From Candidatus Opimibacter skivensis (GTDB lineage: Bacteria; Bacteroidota; Bacteroidia; Chitinophagales; Saprospiraceae), in assembly GCA_016722045.1 (NCBI GenBank), contig JADKGY010000029.1, positions 372,001-436,000 on the forward strand: a DNA stretch of 64,000 nt. The letters run 5' to 3'. The stretch's first letter is position 1; every line of letters starts with the position of its first letter. The position numbers and the translations under genes were made by a program. Positions 19,864 through 28,479 of the stretch are shown here, one piece after another. The notes beneath the pieces are model-generated. The model saw nothing but the letters and a program-made list of their open reading frames with translations, was not told the DNA's origin and ran no database searches.

Positions 19864-21222
19864 ATGAAGTTCGCAAATAATGTCCTCGAAACCATTGGGA
19901 ATACCCCGATGATCAGACTTAATAAAGTAGTAAAGGGAGTAAAAGCTTTAGTATTGGCTAAAGTAGAAACTTTCAATCCTGGTCATTCGATCAAAGACCG
20001 CATGGCTCTACAGATGATAGATGATGCAGAAGCTGCAGGCAAATTGGTGGCTGGCGGAACTATCATCGAATGTACATCCGGTAATACGGGAATGGGAATA
20101 GCGCTTGTAGCGGCAGTAAGGGGATACAAATGCATTTTTACGACAAGCGATAAACAGAGCAAGGAAAAGATCGACATGCTCAAGGCGCTCGGAGCAGAAG
20201 TGATCGTTTGTCCCACAAATGTGGAACCTACAGATCCCCGGTCTTACTATTCCGTGGCTGAAAGGCTGAGCCAGCAAATACCTAATTCATATTGGTGCAA
20301 TCAATATGACAATCTCTCAAATTCAAAAGCACATTATCTATCTACAGGTCCTGAAATCTGGGAACAAACAGACGGAAAGATCACTCATCTTGTTGTCGGA
20401 GTAGGTACAGGTGGAACTGTATCCGGTGTGTCGAAATATCTGAAGGAAAGAAATCCAAACATCAAAGTCTGGGGTATCGATACGTATGGTAGTGTCTTCA
20501 AAAAATATAAGGAAACAGGCATTTTTGATGAGAAAGAAATTTACCCCTATATCACGGAAGGTATCGGTGAAGACATTCTGCCAAAGAATGTAGATTTCTC
20601 ACTCATCGATCATTTTGAAAAAGTGTCTGATGCCGATGGTGCACTAGCTGCGCGACGCCTTGCGCGTGAAGAAGGATTGCTCATGGGTTATTCTGCCGGA
20701 AGTGCTCTTGCAGGATTATTGCAAATGAAGGATCTGCTCAAGCCCGAAGATGTGGTTGTCGTTATTTTTCATGATCATGGCAGCAGGTATGTAGGTAAAA
20801 TCTACAATGATGACTGGATGCGTGAACGTGGATTCCTTGATAAAGAGCTCATGGTGAAGGACATCCTGAAGGCAAACCTGAATCATGAACTAATCACGGT
20901 GAATGCTGATGACAAAGTAAGACAGGCATTGAAACTGATGAAGGAATACGATATCTCCCAAATGCCCGTTATGAGTGGAGAAGAAATCGTAGGCTCTGTG
21001 TCTGAAAATACTATACTCACCTTTATCCTTGAAAATCCATTGAACCACGCTGAAAAGCCTGTTTCTGATATTATGGACGAACCATTCCCAATGGTGAGTG
21101 AAGATCTCGCGATCAGTAAGCTCAATAAATACATCACTAAAAAGATTCCTGCTGTAATGGCGAAAGACAAGGCAGGGAATGTGCACATCCTGACAAAGTA
21201 TGATATTCTGCAAATGATCTGA
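19864..21222 (+). CDS. Cystathionine beta-synthase-type PLP enzyme with CBS pair
   Basis: This fold-II PLP enzyme joins serine (or O-acetylserine) with a thiol. The catalytic Lys is Lys44 in NPGHSIKDRMA, and the phosphate loop is TSGNTGMG. Unlike plain cysteine synthases it carries two C-terminal CBS domains (about 325-452), the arrangement of cystathionine beta-synthase; CBS pairs often bind adenosyl ligands. The frame opens at a TTG (19855), but that TTG is part of a promoter-like CATCTTTG box, and ATG 19864 gives the normal N-terminus (452 aa). It ends 1 nt before the PorP/SprF gene. Family function is firm; the true substrate (homocysteine or sulfide) is not decided. Confidence 0.88.
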   Translation: MKFANNVLETIGNTPMIRLNKVVKGVKALVLAKVETFNPGHSIKDRMALQMIDDAEAAGKLVAGGTIIECTSGNTGMGIALVAAVRGYKCIFTTSDKQSKEKIDMLKALGAEVIVCPTNVEPTDPRSYYSVAERLSQQIPNSYWCNQYDNLSNSKAHYLSTGPEIWEQTDGKITHLVVGVGTGGTVSGVSKYLKERNPNIKVWGIDTYGSVFKKYKETGIFDEKEIYPYITEGIGEDILPKNVDFSLIDHFEKVSDADGALAARRLAREEGLLMGYSAGSALAGLLQMKDLLKPEDVVVVIFHDHGSRYVGKIYNDDWMRERGFLDKELMVKDILKANLNHELITVNADDKVRQALKLMKEYDISQMPVMSGEEIVGSVSENTILTFILENPLNHAEKPVSDIMDEPFPMVSEDLAISKLNKYITKKIPAVMAKDKAGNVHILTKYDILQMI

Positions 21223-21223
21223 T

Positions 21224-22285
21224 ATGAAGCGTTGGTTTTTACTTTTTTCTTTTGGTTTTGCCTTTTGTTTTCCCCTCATTTCAAGTGCGCAGGATAAATT
21301 GTTGACGCAAGCTTTTGCGCATCCTGTCGATTTGAATCCGGCTTATTCGGGTGATGTTGCAGGCAGATACAGAGTATCTCTTGCCTACAGGGATCAATGG
21401 CGGAGCATCATCGAAAGTCCATTTACAACAATGGCGATCTATGGGGATCTGAAAATCATTCCGGATAAACAGAAAGACGATTATTTCGGCGCAGGATTTT
21501 CATTGCTTACTGACCGAACGGCTATTCTCAACATCAATCAAAATATGCTTTCACTTTATGGAAGCTATCATAAAGCATTAAACAAAGATCAGGGACAATA
21601 CTTGTCTGCGGGAATGAATGTAGGCGTGGCGCAACGCAATGTCAACTATGAGAATGTTTATTTCAATGATCAGTTCAATGGTTTAGATCAATATTCACTG
21701 GGCACCGCTGAGAATCTTCCGAACAATAATTTTGCATTTATGGATATGGGACTGGGTGTACGCTATTCTTCCTCCGCTTCCAAATATTCGAGCTTCTCCT
21801 TTGGCTTTTCTGTAGATCATCTGATCGGCAATTCGATATCTTTTTACAAACATTCATTGGATGATGAGACATATGTTTTACTTCCGGATTCGAAAATAGA
21901 CCGGAAGCTTACAGGATATCTGTCCATGGAAATATCTTCAAACGAGTTGATCGCTTTTCTGCCAAGGCTTCTGTGGCAGGTGCAGGGGCCTCATCAAATG
22001 ATAGCCGCTGCAGGATTGGTGAAATTTGATCTGACGAATTATAACAATTCGGCTTTCCATATTGGTGGAGGGGTACGTCTCAATCAAACTTCTTCAACAG
22101 GCTTAAAACCATCTGCAGTGTACATACTTACTGCATATGAAGTGAAAGGATTATTGATCGGATTAAGTCATGATATCCTGGTTAACAATCTTAATGAAGG
22201 CCATACAGGAAAAGGTGCATTTGAACTCTCGATAAGCTTCACAGGCTTTTATGAGAATGATGATTCTATCTGTCCTTCTTTTTAA
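21224..22285 (+). CDS. PorP/SprF family type IX secretion outer-membrane protein
   Basis: 353 residues with a signal peptide (1-22, ending ISSAQ) and the family-typical opening QAFAHPVDLNPAYSGDVAGRYRVSLAYRDQW. Alternating beta strands then run to the C-terminus, as in outer-membrane barrels. PorP/SprF proteins work with T9SS machinery and are often partners of giant surface proteins with type B sorting domains, several of which are in this window. It starts 1 nt after the upstream enzyme gene, so the two are transcriptionally coupled. Its TAA stop overlaps the TAA of the convergent ribBA gene by 2 nt. Confidence 0.9.
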   Translation: MKRWFLLFSFGFAFCFPLISSAQDKLLTQAFAHPVDLNPAYSGDVAGRYRVSLAYRDQWRSIIESPFTTMAIYGDLKIIPDKQKDDYFGAGFSLLTDRTAILNINQNMLSLYGSYHKALNKDQGQYLSAGMNVGVAQRNVNYENVYFNDQFNGLDQYSLGTAENLPNNNFAFMDMGLGVRYSSSASKYSSFSFGFSVDHLIGNSISFYKHSLDDETYVLLPDSKIDRKLTGYLSMEISSNELIAFLPRLLWQVQGPHQMIAAAGLVKFDLTNYNNSAFHIGGGVRLNQTSSTGLKPSAVYILTAYEVKGLLIGLSHDILVNNLNEGHTGKGAFELSISFTGFYENDDSICPSF

Positions 22286-23415
22286 ATCTTCACATTTTCT
22301 ACAATTTCAAGACCGAATCCAATGAGCCCAATTCGTGGAATTGGATGATTTGTCATTAATTTCATTCTTTGGATGCCAAGGTCTCTGAGAATTTGCGCGC
22401 CTACACCTATGTCTCTTTGTTCATGATTACTTACAGGTCCGTTGTTCTGGGCATAGGCCTTTAAAATATCAATTACATTATCAGACAATTCATGATGACG
22501 CATCAATAAGAAAACTCCATTATTCTCTTTGGCGATCAATGACAATGCATTATCTATTTCTTTACCTGTCTCACCAAATATCAGTCCGAGTAAATCACCT
22601 GTTCTTGACATGCTGTGTACACGGACTAATACCGGATCAGTATTTTCCAAATCACCTTTGATTAAAGCGAGATGTATATCATCATTTGTTAGTTGCCTAA
22701 AAGGAATGACCGTCCATTCACCATACTTAGAAGAAATTTTATAGGAAGGCATCCTTTCCACGATCCTTTCCTTATCCATTCTGTATGCGATTAAATCCTG
22801 AATGGAGATCAGTTTCAAATCATGTTTTTTAGCAATCTCTGCAAGTTGCGGAAGACGTGCCATCGTTCCATCTGTATTCAAAATTTCCACTAAAACACCT
22901 GCAGGATAATAACCTGCAAGCCGCGCAAGATCAATAGCTGCTTCTGTATGTCCGCTGCGACGCAATACACCCCCCGTTTTAGCTCTTAGTGGAAATATGT
23001 GTCCGGGACGCGCATAATCCTCTGCTTTAACTGTAGGATTCACTAACGCCCTGATTCCGGTCGCACGATCATGAGCCGAAATACCTGTAGTACATCCACG
23101 CCCTATCAGATCAATTGAAACTGTAAAAGCTGTTTCATGAAGAGCTGTATTTTCCCTGACCATCATTTGTAGCTTTAGTTCGTCGGCTCTCTTTTCATCC
23201 AGCGGTGCGCAGATCAGTCCACGGCCATGAGTAGCCATAAAATTGATAATCTCAGGGGTCACGCATTCCGCTGCACAAATAAAATCACCTTCATTTTCAC
23301 GATCCTCATCATCAACTACAATGACAATTTTTCCGAGGCGTATATCTTCAATCGCAGAATCAATTGAGTCTAGTTGAGAAGGCTTATCCATAATTTCCAT
23401 TTCGGGTTCTATCAT
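22282..23415 (-). CDS. ribB: RibBA-like protein: intact DHBP synthase, degenerate GTP cyclohydrolase II domain
   Basis: The N-terminal domain (about 12-210) is 3,4-dihydroxy-2-butanone-4-phosphate synthase, with DDEDRENEGDF, THGRGLICAPL, TGISAHDRATG and RRSGHTEAAIDL, supplying one riboflavin precursor. The C-terminal domain (about 215-377) aligns with GTP cyclohydrolase II but has lost its key residues. The zinc motif (normally HSECLTGD...RCDCG) reads HSMSRTGDLLGLIFGETG (267-284), with all three Cys replaced (Ser270, Gly281, Thr283). The RQEGRG loop reads RHHELS (306-311). The distal GVGAQILRDLG segment is retained. The protein is therefore probably monofunctional RibB with a vestigial or repurposed tail. 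It overlaps the upstream glycosyltransferase gene by 4 nt. Confidence 0.9.
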   Translation of the reverse strand: MIEPEMEIMDKPSQLDSIDSAIEDIRLGKIVIVVDDEDRENEGDFICAAECVTPEIINFMATHGRGLICAPLDEKRADELKLQMMVRENTALHETAFTVSIDLIGRGCTTGISAHDRATGIRALVNPTVKAEDYARPGHIFPLRAKTGGVLRRSGHTEAAIDLARLAGYYPAGVLVEILNTDGTMARLPQLAEIAKKHDLKLISIQDLIAYRMDKERIVERMPSYKISSKYGEWTVIPFRQLTNDDIHLALIKGDLENTDPVLVRVHSMSRTGDLLGLIFGETGKEIDNALSLIAKENNGVFLLMRHHELSDNVIDILKAYAQNNGPVSNHEQRDIGVGAQILRDLGIQRMKLMTNHPIPRIGLIGFGLEIVENVKI

Positions 23416-24596
23416 TTCGGCAGATATTCATTTTGAGTAAAAATCAATTTCTCGAGTTTATTTACCTGGTCATCCCAGTTAAAATGAGCTTCAACATATT
23501 CACGTCCTGCATTTGCGATTTCTTCATACCGGTCCGGGTGATCCAATAAAAGTTCAATGCAATTCACGATATCGTCAATATTATCCGCTACGAGAATATG
23601 TTTACCGGGCATGGCTCCAATGGCATTGTTGACCATGGAAGAAGTCACACAGGGTAAACGCATCGACATCGCTTCCAGAATTTTGTTTTGTAGTCCAAGT
23701 CCTGAAAACATGGGCGCCACAAAGATACGACCATCCTGATAGGCTTCCCGGATGTCTTCCACCCACCCTTTCACAGTGACGCCTTCAATCGTACTGAATG
23801 CAGAAACTTCATGGCCAGGACGTGCACCAGCAATGAGTAACTTAACTTTCCTTTTTCGCTTTAGAAGTGCAGGAAGAATATTTTTTACAATAAAAGAAGC
23901 CGTCGACTTATTCGGACCATATCCTAAATTACCAACGAAAACAAGATCATGCGAAGCTGTATGCGGACCTGTATTATGCCAATACTTTGTATCAACACCA
24001 TTTGGAATCACTGAGATCTGATCTTTGGATGGCATCTTCAATCGCTCTCTGTCCTGTGCCGAAATGATGATGTGGTGATCAAAGTCCTTGTAAATCGTAC
24101 GTTCATAAGCTGCCAACCTTCTGGCTTCCATTTCAAAAAAAAAGCTGAATCTCTTATGCTGAACCGCAAGTTGATGCATCCCTTCTGAAAACACGTCCAT
24201 GTAATCCAATGTTTTCTGAAAAGGTAAAGCCCTGACATAGCCGGCAGCACGAATGAGCTGACAAATGACATGATCAGGTTCGATATGGATGATATGATAT
24301 TGTACTTGCCTCTTGATCGTCCTGTCGAGAAAATAACTCACCTGTAATGGAAGACCTTCGAGCCAACCTGAAAGAATCTGAAATGGCAATAACCATTCTC
24401 TAATCCTGAAAACACGAACTGATTTACAATAAGGTCGCATTGCATCCAGAGCTTCCTGGCTGATGGATTTGTGTGATATGGCTACGAGATGGATTTCGTG
24501 ACGCTTGCTCAGGATCCTGATCTGGTGAAATGCACGAAGTTTATCACCTTTTTCTACCGGAAAAGGGAATCGTGATGTAACGTAGACTATCCTCAC
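23412..24596 (-). CDS. Family 4-like glycosyltransferase (sugar-transfer protein)
   Basis: 394 residues with the GT-B fold pattern: N-terminal MRIVYVTSRFPFPVEKGDKLRAF, a hinge at SVIPNGVDTKYW, then FVGNLGYGPNKSTASFIV, VTVKGWVEDIREAYQDGRIFVAPMFSGLGLQNKILEAMSM with the donor-binding Glu, and LLDHPDRYEEIANAGREYV. The opening and FAPMFSGLGLQNK-type motif recall the XrtA-associated glycosyltransferase group, though no exosortase is nearby. It lies 15 nt downstream of a second GT4 gene and overlaps ribBA. Likely acts on a cell-surface glycan; donor and acceptor are unknown. Confidence 0.85.
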   Translation of the reverse strand: MRIVYVTSRFPFPVEKGDKLRAFHQIRILSKRHEIHLVAISHKSISQEALDAMRPYCKSVRVFRIREWLLPFQILSGWLEGLPLQVSYFLDRTIKRQVQYHIIHIEPDHVICQLIRAAGYVRALPFQKTLDYMDVFSEGMHQLAVQHKRFSFFFEMEARRLAAYERTIYKDFDHHIIISAQDRERLKMPSKDQISVIPNGVDTKYWHNTGPHTASHDLVFVGNLGYGPNKSTASFIVKNILPALLKRKRKVKLLIAGARPGHEVSAFSTIEGVTVKGWVEDIREAYQDGRIFVAPMFSGLGLQNKILEAMSMRLPCVTSSMVNNAIGAMPGKHILVADNIDDIVNCIELLLDHPDRYEEIANAGREYVEAHFNWDDQVNKLEKLIFTQNEYLPK

Positions 24597-24611
24597 GCGT
24601 GGTATGAATAA

Positions 24612-25862
24612 TTAATTCGAAGCATTACCGGCTGAAGAGTGTTCAGCAGGTTGAGAGTGATAGTTCATCAGCGATTGATATATTTCCATGATTTGACTTG
24701 CGGCTTCATGTTTATCAAATTGTTCTGATGCTTTTTCGATTGCGTTTAAGCCTATTTGAGATGCCTCTCCGGGATGTTCAATACAATAATGGATGGCGTC
24801 AATAAATTCTTCAGCATCGTTTGCAAGCAGAAAATGTTTTTTATGCTGCCCTTCTATGCCTTCTTTACCCAGTGATGTAGTGATGATCAATTTGCCCATG
24901 ACCATTCCTTCGACAATCTTTACTCTCATACCGCTGCCTGAAAACAGAGGTACTACCATCGCAGAATGCCTGCTGATAAATTCTGCCGCATCAGCTACTT
25001 CGCCATGAACAATAACATTGGGCAGGCGAAGTTCAAGCAATGACATTGGTGTATTCCGGCCGGCAATATGAAAGGTAATCTTTGGCCATTTTTTGTGGAT
25101 TTTTGGCCAACAATTAGATAGAAACCATTCAAGACCTTCCCTATTTGGCATCCAGTCGAGAGAACCTATAAAACAAAGTGACATGTCTTTACCAAATACA
25201 GGCGGATGATATGGATACAGATCAGGATCAAATCCAATAGGAGCAGCAGAAGCTCCGTTTTGATATCCTTTCTCTCTGAATTGAAACAGGTCACGCTCAG
25301 TCAGTGTCACGAGGTAATCATATACAGGGAACTGTTCAATTTCATATTGACGCAGCTTTCGCGTCAGATAAGCCAGATACCATTTCTTCAGATTAGAACC
25401 CGTGTTGTGGGTGATGCGTTCCCATATTTCATGCTCTACGTTGTGGGCCCTCATTACAATTTTCGCATTCGAATGTCTTCGGATCGTATCTACATATGGA
25501 GCAAGATAGAGCGTCTCCAATTGTATAATGTCAAACTCTTCATCATTTAGGATCTGAATTAATTTGGCGCGAAAAAGGCTCGATTTAAACCGGCGGATGT
25601 GATAGGATTCACCAGAGACGATACTTGCAAATGCTTTCCAGGGCTTTATTGAATTGTCGAGTTCTACAGCATGAATTCGCGTGAAGTAATTATAATCGGC
25701 TGGCAGGGATGCCGGATCCATATAATGTTTGCTGGTATTCATACACAGCAAAGTGATGTCACATCCCATTGTTTTCAGTTCCTTACAAAGATTACTTACA
25801 GCGATTGATTCACCATCTTTTAAAGGGTAAGGAAACTTTTTGCAAAGGAATAAGACCTTCAT
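24612..25862 (-). CDS. Family 4 glycosyltransferase
   Basis: 416 residues from ATG 25862. The frame opens at 25889, but a TACTTTTG promoter box covers that position and the family begins MKVLFLCKKFPYPLKDGESIAVSN. The GT-B signature includes FIGSLDWMPNREGLEWFL, IHIAGRNTP-like sugar-domain entry, NVIVHGEVADAAEFISRHSAMVVPLFSGSGMRVKIVEGMVMGK and the C-terminal helix. It heads a three-gene unit with the next glycosyltransferase and ribBA. The paired glycosyltransferases are divergent from each other, so they may add different sugars in one pathway; this is inference. Confidence 0.85.
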   Translation of the reverse strand: MKVLFLCKKFPYPLKDGESIAVSNLCKELKTMGCDITLLCMNTSKHYMDPASLPADYNYFTRIHAVELDNSIKPWKAFASIVSGESYHIRRFKSSLFRAKLIQILNDEEFDIIQLETLYLAPYVDTIRRHSNAKIVMRAHNVEHEIWERITHNTGSNLKKWYLAYLTRKLRQYEIEQFPVYDYLVTLTERDLFQFREKGYQNGASAAPIGFDPDLYPYHPPVFGKDMSLCFIGSLDWMPNREGLEWFLSNCWPKIHKKWPKITFHIAGRNTPMSLLELRLPNVIVHGEVADAAEFISRHSAMVVPLFSGSGMRVKIVEGMVMGKLIITTSLGKEGIEGQHKKHFLLANDAEEFIDAIHYCIEHPGEASQIGLNAIEKASEQFDKHEAASQIMEIYQSLMNYHSQPAEHSSAGNASN

Positions 25863-25886
25863 AATGTCATTCCGATTGGCGGACCA

Positions 25887-25894
25887 CAAAAGTA
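25887..25894 (-). promoter_or_regulatory. TAnnTTTG promoter box (TACTTTTG)
   Basis: An exact consensus match on the minus strand, 24 nt before ATG 25862 of the glycosyltransferase gene. It overlaps the alternative start at 25889 and so helps set the start. Confidence 0.55.
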
Positions 25895-25983
25895 GTCTTT
25901 TAATAGTGTTTTTGAGGGATCATAACCCGTAAAACAGGGTATAAGGCAGGGGAATGACACATATTTTGCAATTTTGTGACAGG

Positions 25984-26691
25984 ATGGAGATAAGTGACAT
26001 GTACGAGTGGGCCATATCAGCTAATGATATTTATCGCCGGTTTGGCTCATTGGAAGTGCTGAAAGGAGTAAGTATTAAGGTAGCTAAAGGTAAGATGGTA
26101 GCTATTGTGGGCAAATCAGGTTCCGGGAAAAGCACGCTTCTCCATATTCTGGGTACCCTCGACTCACCCGACGGTGGGGATGTAGCCATATGTGGGATAC
26201 CAGTGAATGGTCTCAGTCCAAAAAAACTAGCTGCACTTCGTAGCCAATACCTGGGATTCGTATTCCAATTTCATCATCTTCTGCCTGAATTTACGGCCCT
26301 TGAAAATATAGCCATGCCTGCATTGATCACGGGCATGAAAAAGAAAGATGCTTTCAAAAGGGCCCATGAACTTTTAGGATATCTCAGTCTTGAAAACCGT
26401 AGCACACATAAGCCTAATCAATTGTCCGGAGGAGAACAACAAAGAGTAGCTATAGGCAGGGCATTGATGAATGAGCCAGATATCATCCTGGCAGATGAGC
26501 CTTCTGGCAACCTTGATACCGAAACGTCAATCCAGGTACACAACCTGCTAAGAAAAATTACTACGGACATGGGCAAAAGCCTTGTCATCGTAACCCACAA
26601 TGCTGATCTTGCGGCACTGAGTGATACAATCTATGAAATGAAAGATGGTGTTCTTGTCGCCGAAAAAAATCAATCCGTAATATCCGGATAA
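25984..26691 (+). CDS. LolD/MacB-type ABC transporter ATP-binding protein
   Basis: A complete ABC ATPase of about 235 residues: Walker A GKSGSGKST (43-51), Q-loop FQFHHLLPEFTALENI, signature LSGGEQQR, Walker B IILADEPSGNLD and H-loop VTHNAD. The QFHHLLPEFTALENIAMP and DEPSGNLD motifs place it with LolD, which powers lipoprotein release to the outer membrane, or MacB-like exporters. No permease gene is adjacent, so the assignment is by sequence only. The frame is open from 25954; ATG 25984 or 25999 (MYEW) fits the family N-terminus better. It abuts the convergent cryptochrome gene with no gap. Confidence 0.88.
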   Translation: MEISDMYEWAISANDIYRRFGSLEVLKGVSIKVAKGKMVAIVGKSGSGKSTLLHILGTLDSPDGGDVAICGIPVNGLSPKKLAALRSQYLGFVFQFHHLLPEFTALENIAMPALITGMKKKDAFKRAHELLGYLSLENRSTHKPNQLSGGEQQRVAIGRALMNEPDIILADEPSGNLDTETSIQVHNLLRKITTDMGKSLVIVTHNADLAALSDTIYEMKDGVLVAEKNQSVISG

Positions 26692-27942
26692 TCAGCTTGA
26701 CAATTGTGGCGTCCAGGTATTTACGTACTGACCATCAGGATCTAATCTTTTTCCTACAGCATCATAGTTGATAATTCTATCGTCTCGCGTATCGGGGCCT
26801 AAGCCTGCCAGATTGAGCCATGAAACCCAATTACTACACGGATCATAGTCGACAACTTTTGACTCAAAATAGGCAGCGCCTACTCTCCAGTCAAGGTTTA
26901 AAACTTTGAGATAATAACCAGCCACCAAGCGACGAAGCTGATCCGGAAGCCAACCTGTCATGTTGAGCTGATGCATAGCGGCATCAATTATCGTCACTCC
27001 TGTTAATCCCTGTTGCCATCTCAGTAAAGTATCGGGATCATTTCTGGTTTGTATGGGGAAGCCTTTAATTCCAGATCTATAAAAAATCCTGTCTCCGTAT
27101 TTCTTGCCCATTAGCCTGAGATAGTCTCTATATACGAGGTATTGCTGAACTTCATGTCCTCCACTTTTAAAAAGAGGTGCTGCAAAGAATACTTTCTTTG
27201 GTGAAAGGCAACCCATCGATAGCCAGGGAGAGAGGGAAGTTCCATCAGTTATAACAGACGAGGGAGGATCGTTTAGTCCATATTTAGATAATGCTTCAAG
27301 GCCTGCTGTTTCACCTCCGATAAAACATTTTATTGAAACCGTATCATCGATATTAATTAAATCCAGCAATTCTGGTATCTCTCCAGGTTCAATTTCTCCG
27401 GAAAATGGAGGAATACGCTCAGGGGTCTCAAGAGGAGCTCTTACATAGATAATCTGTTCGGTTTCTTTTTTAAAATTGGTAAACGAATCAGGGCAGTGTG
27501 TAACCGGAAAAGGAAGATCAGAGGTATAGAATAACATTTTGCCTCTGCTATAACGTACTTCGCGGCCTATAGTCCATAATTTTTTTTCTAACCTATCCTG
27601 AACATTGACTTCTTCCCGCGTACGCTCACGATTACAATACACCCAGTTGATATGATAAAGTATAGCCAGGTCATATAGAATCTTTTCAGGATCCCCTACT
27701 CTTACAATGAGGTCAGACCCCATGTTTCTGAGATTTTTTCTTAAGTCGATTATACTTTCAACCAAAAAACGAACTCTGGAAATTCCTGTTTTAGGTGTTC
27801 CGTAAATGGTTTTTGGCTTAAAATCTTTAGGATTAAAGATAAAAATGGGCATCAGTTCATCACTGCTCCGGATAGCCTCCTGCAATGCCTCGTTGTCATG
27901 AAGCCTTAAATCCTGCCTGAACCATAAAATTGACCTTACCAT
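26692..27942 (-). CDS. Cryptochrome/photolyase, DASH-like, divergent
   Basis: 416 residues. The N-terminal photolyase domain starts ILWFRQDLRLHDNEAL. LFYTSDLPFPVTHCPDSFTNFKK (137-159) and the C-terminal YDPDG-like stretch are DASH hallmarks. FAD-domain landmarks remain: DAAMHQL, TGW331, DWR (351-353), Asn371 near the flavin N5 and Trp375. By-eye comparison with E. coli photolyase shows changes at lesion contacts: Glu274 to Tyr268, Trp277 to Tyr271, Asn341 to Asp334, Arg342 to Gln335. The outer Trp of the electron-transfer chain may be Ile297. It may therefore be a light sensor or an altered-specificity enzyme rather than a normal CPD photolyase. It is transcribed alone from a TACTTTTG box. 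Confidence 0.85.
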   Translation of the reverse strand: MVRSILWFRQDLRLHDNEALQEAIRSSDELMPIFIFNPKDFKPKTIYGTPKTGISRVRFLVESIIDLRKNLRNMGSDLIVRVGDPEKILYDLAILYHINWVYCNRERTREEVNVQDRLEKKLWTIGREVRYSRGKMLFYTSDLPFPVTHCPDSFTNFKKETEQIIYVRAPLETPERIPPFSGEIEPGEIPELLDLINIDDTVSIKCFIGGETAGLEALSKYGLNDPPSSVITDGTSLSPWLSMGCLSPKKVFFAAPLFKSGGHEVQQYLVYRDYLRLMGKKYGDRIFYRSGIKGFPIQTRNDPDTLLRWQQGLTGVTIIDAAMHQLNMTGWLPDQLRRLVAGYYLKVLNLDWRVGAAYFESKVVDYDPCSNWVSWLNLAGLGPDTRDDRIINYDAVGKRLDPDGQYVNTWTPQLSS

Positions 27943-27955
27943 ATCCTTAGGACTT

Positions 27956-27963
27956 CAAAAGTA
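27956..27963 (-). promoter_or_regulatory. TAnnTTTG promoter box (TACTTTTG) for the cryptochrome gene
   Basis: An exact match on the minus strand, 13 nt upstream of the ATG at 27942. Confidence 0.5.
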
Positions 27964-27993
27964 GAGATTAACGATGAAGAAAACCTAAGCGCT

Positions 27994-28001
27994 TATCTTT
28001 G
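27994..28001 (+). promoter_or_regulatory. TAnnTTTG promoter box (TATCTTTG)
   Basis: An exact consensus match 22 nt before the ATG at 28024. It is back to back with the minus-strand box at 27956, giving a compact divergent promoter region. Confidence 0.55.
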
Positions 28002-28023
28002 TTGCTTAATAATCAAAAAAACT

Positions 28024-28479
28024 ATGAAATTCTTTCAGATTCTTTTTCTTTCAGCTGCATTGCTAATGTCATGCAAACCTAAAAATGATGAGGCAAAAGC
28101 GCCCGAGATGCCTGCAAATGCTGATGTCGCTACCTATGAAACCGAAATCATGAAAATTCATGATGTAGCTATGCCAAAGATGACTGACCTGAATAAGCTC
28201 GAAACAGCGCTGAGGAATATCAGGACTGAAGCAGGTCATTCAGAATTGGGAAGTGCCGCTATTCCTCCAGGACTTGATGACATGATTGCTCAGCTCAAAG
28301 CCACACAAAATGGAATGTTGGATTGGATGGAATATTATACGCCGATGAGAGCCAAACTGCAGCCAGAAGTGATGCTTGAATTTATGAAGCAGGAACTTGT
28401 AAAAATCACACAGGTAAACAAAAACATTGACGACACAATTGAAAAAGCGAAAGCATGGCTAGCCGCACATCCTTCATGA
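28024..28479 (+). CDS. Small helical lipoprotein of unknown function
   Basis: 151 residues with a lipoprotein signal (LLMSC, Cys17). The mature part is almost entirely helical and Met/Lys/Glu-rich (YETEIMKIHDVAMPKMTDL, MIAQLKATQNGMLDWMEYY, VNKNIDDTIEKAKAWLAAH), with spacing suggesting coiled coils. I recall similar small Bacteroidota lipoproteins carrying a misleading viral A-type inclusion protein label; function is unknown. Its stop overlaps the start of the Sco gene (ATGA at 28476-28479), so they are translationally coupled and probably both act in the periplasm. Confidence 0.8.
   Translation: MKFFQILFLSAALLMSCKPKNDEAKAPEMPANADVATYETEIMKIHDVAMPKMTDLNKLETALRNIRTEAGHSELGSAAIPPGLDDMIAQLKATQNGMLDWMEYYTPMRAKLQPEVMLEFMKQELVKITQVNKNIDDTIEKAKAWLAAHPS

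Noticed and set aside
23412..25862. Exosortase/XrtA glycan locus, suggested by the similarity of one glycosyltransferase to an XrtA-associated type
   Set aside because: No exosortase, PEP-CTERM protein or other polysaccharide export gene is adjacent.
26691..26692. Fusion or frameshift between the ABC ATPase and cryptochrome genes
   Set aside because: They are convergent and merely abut; both C-termini are complete.
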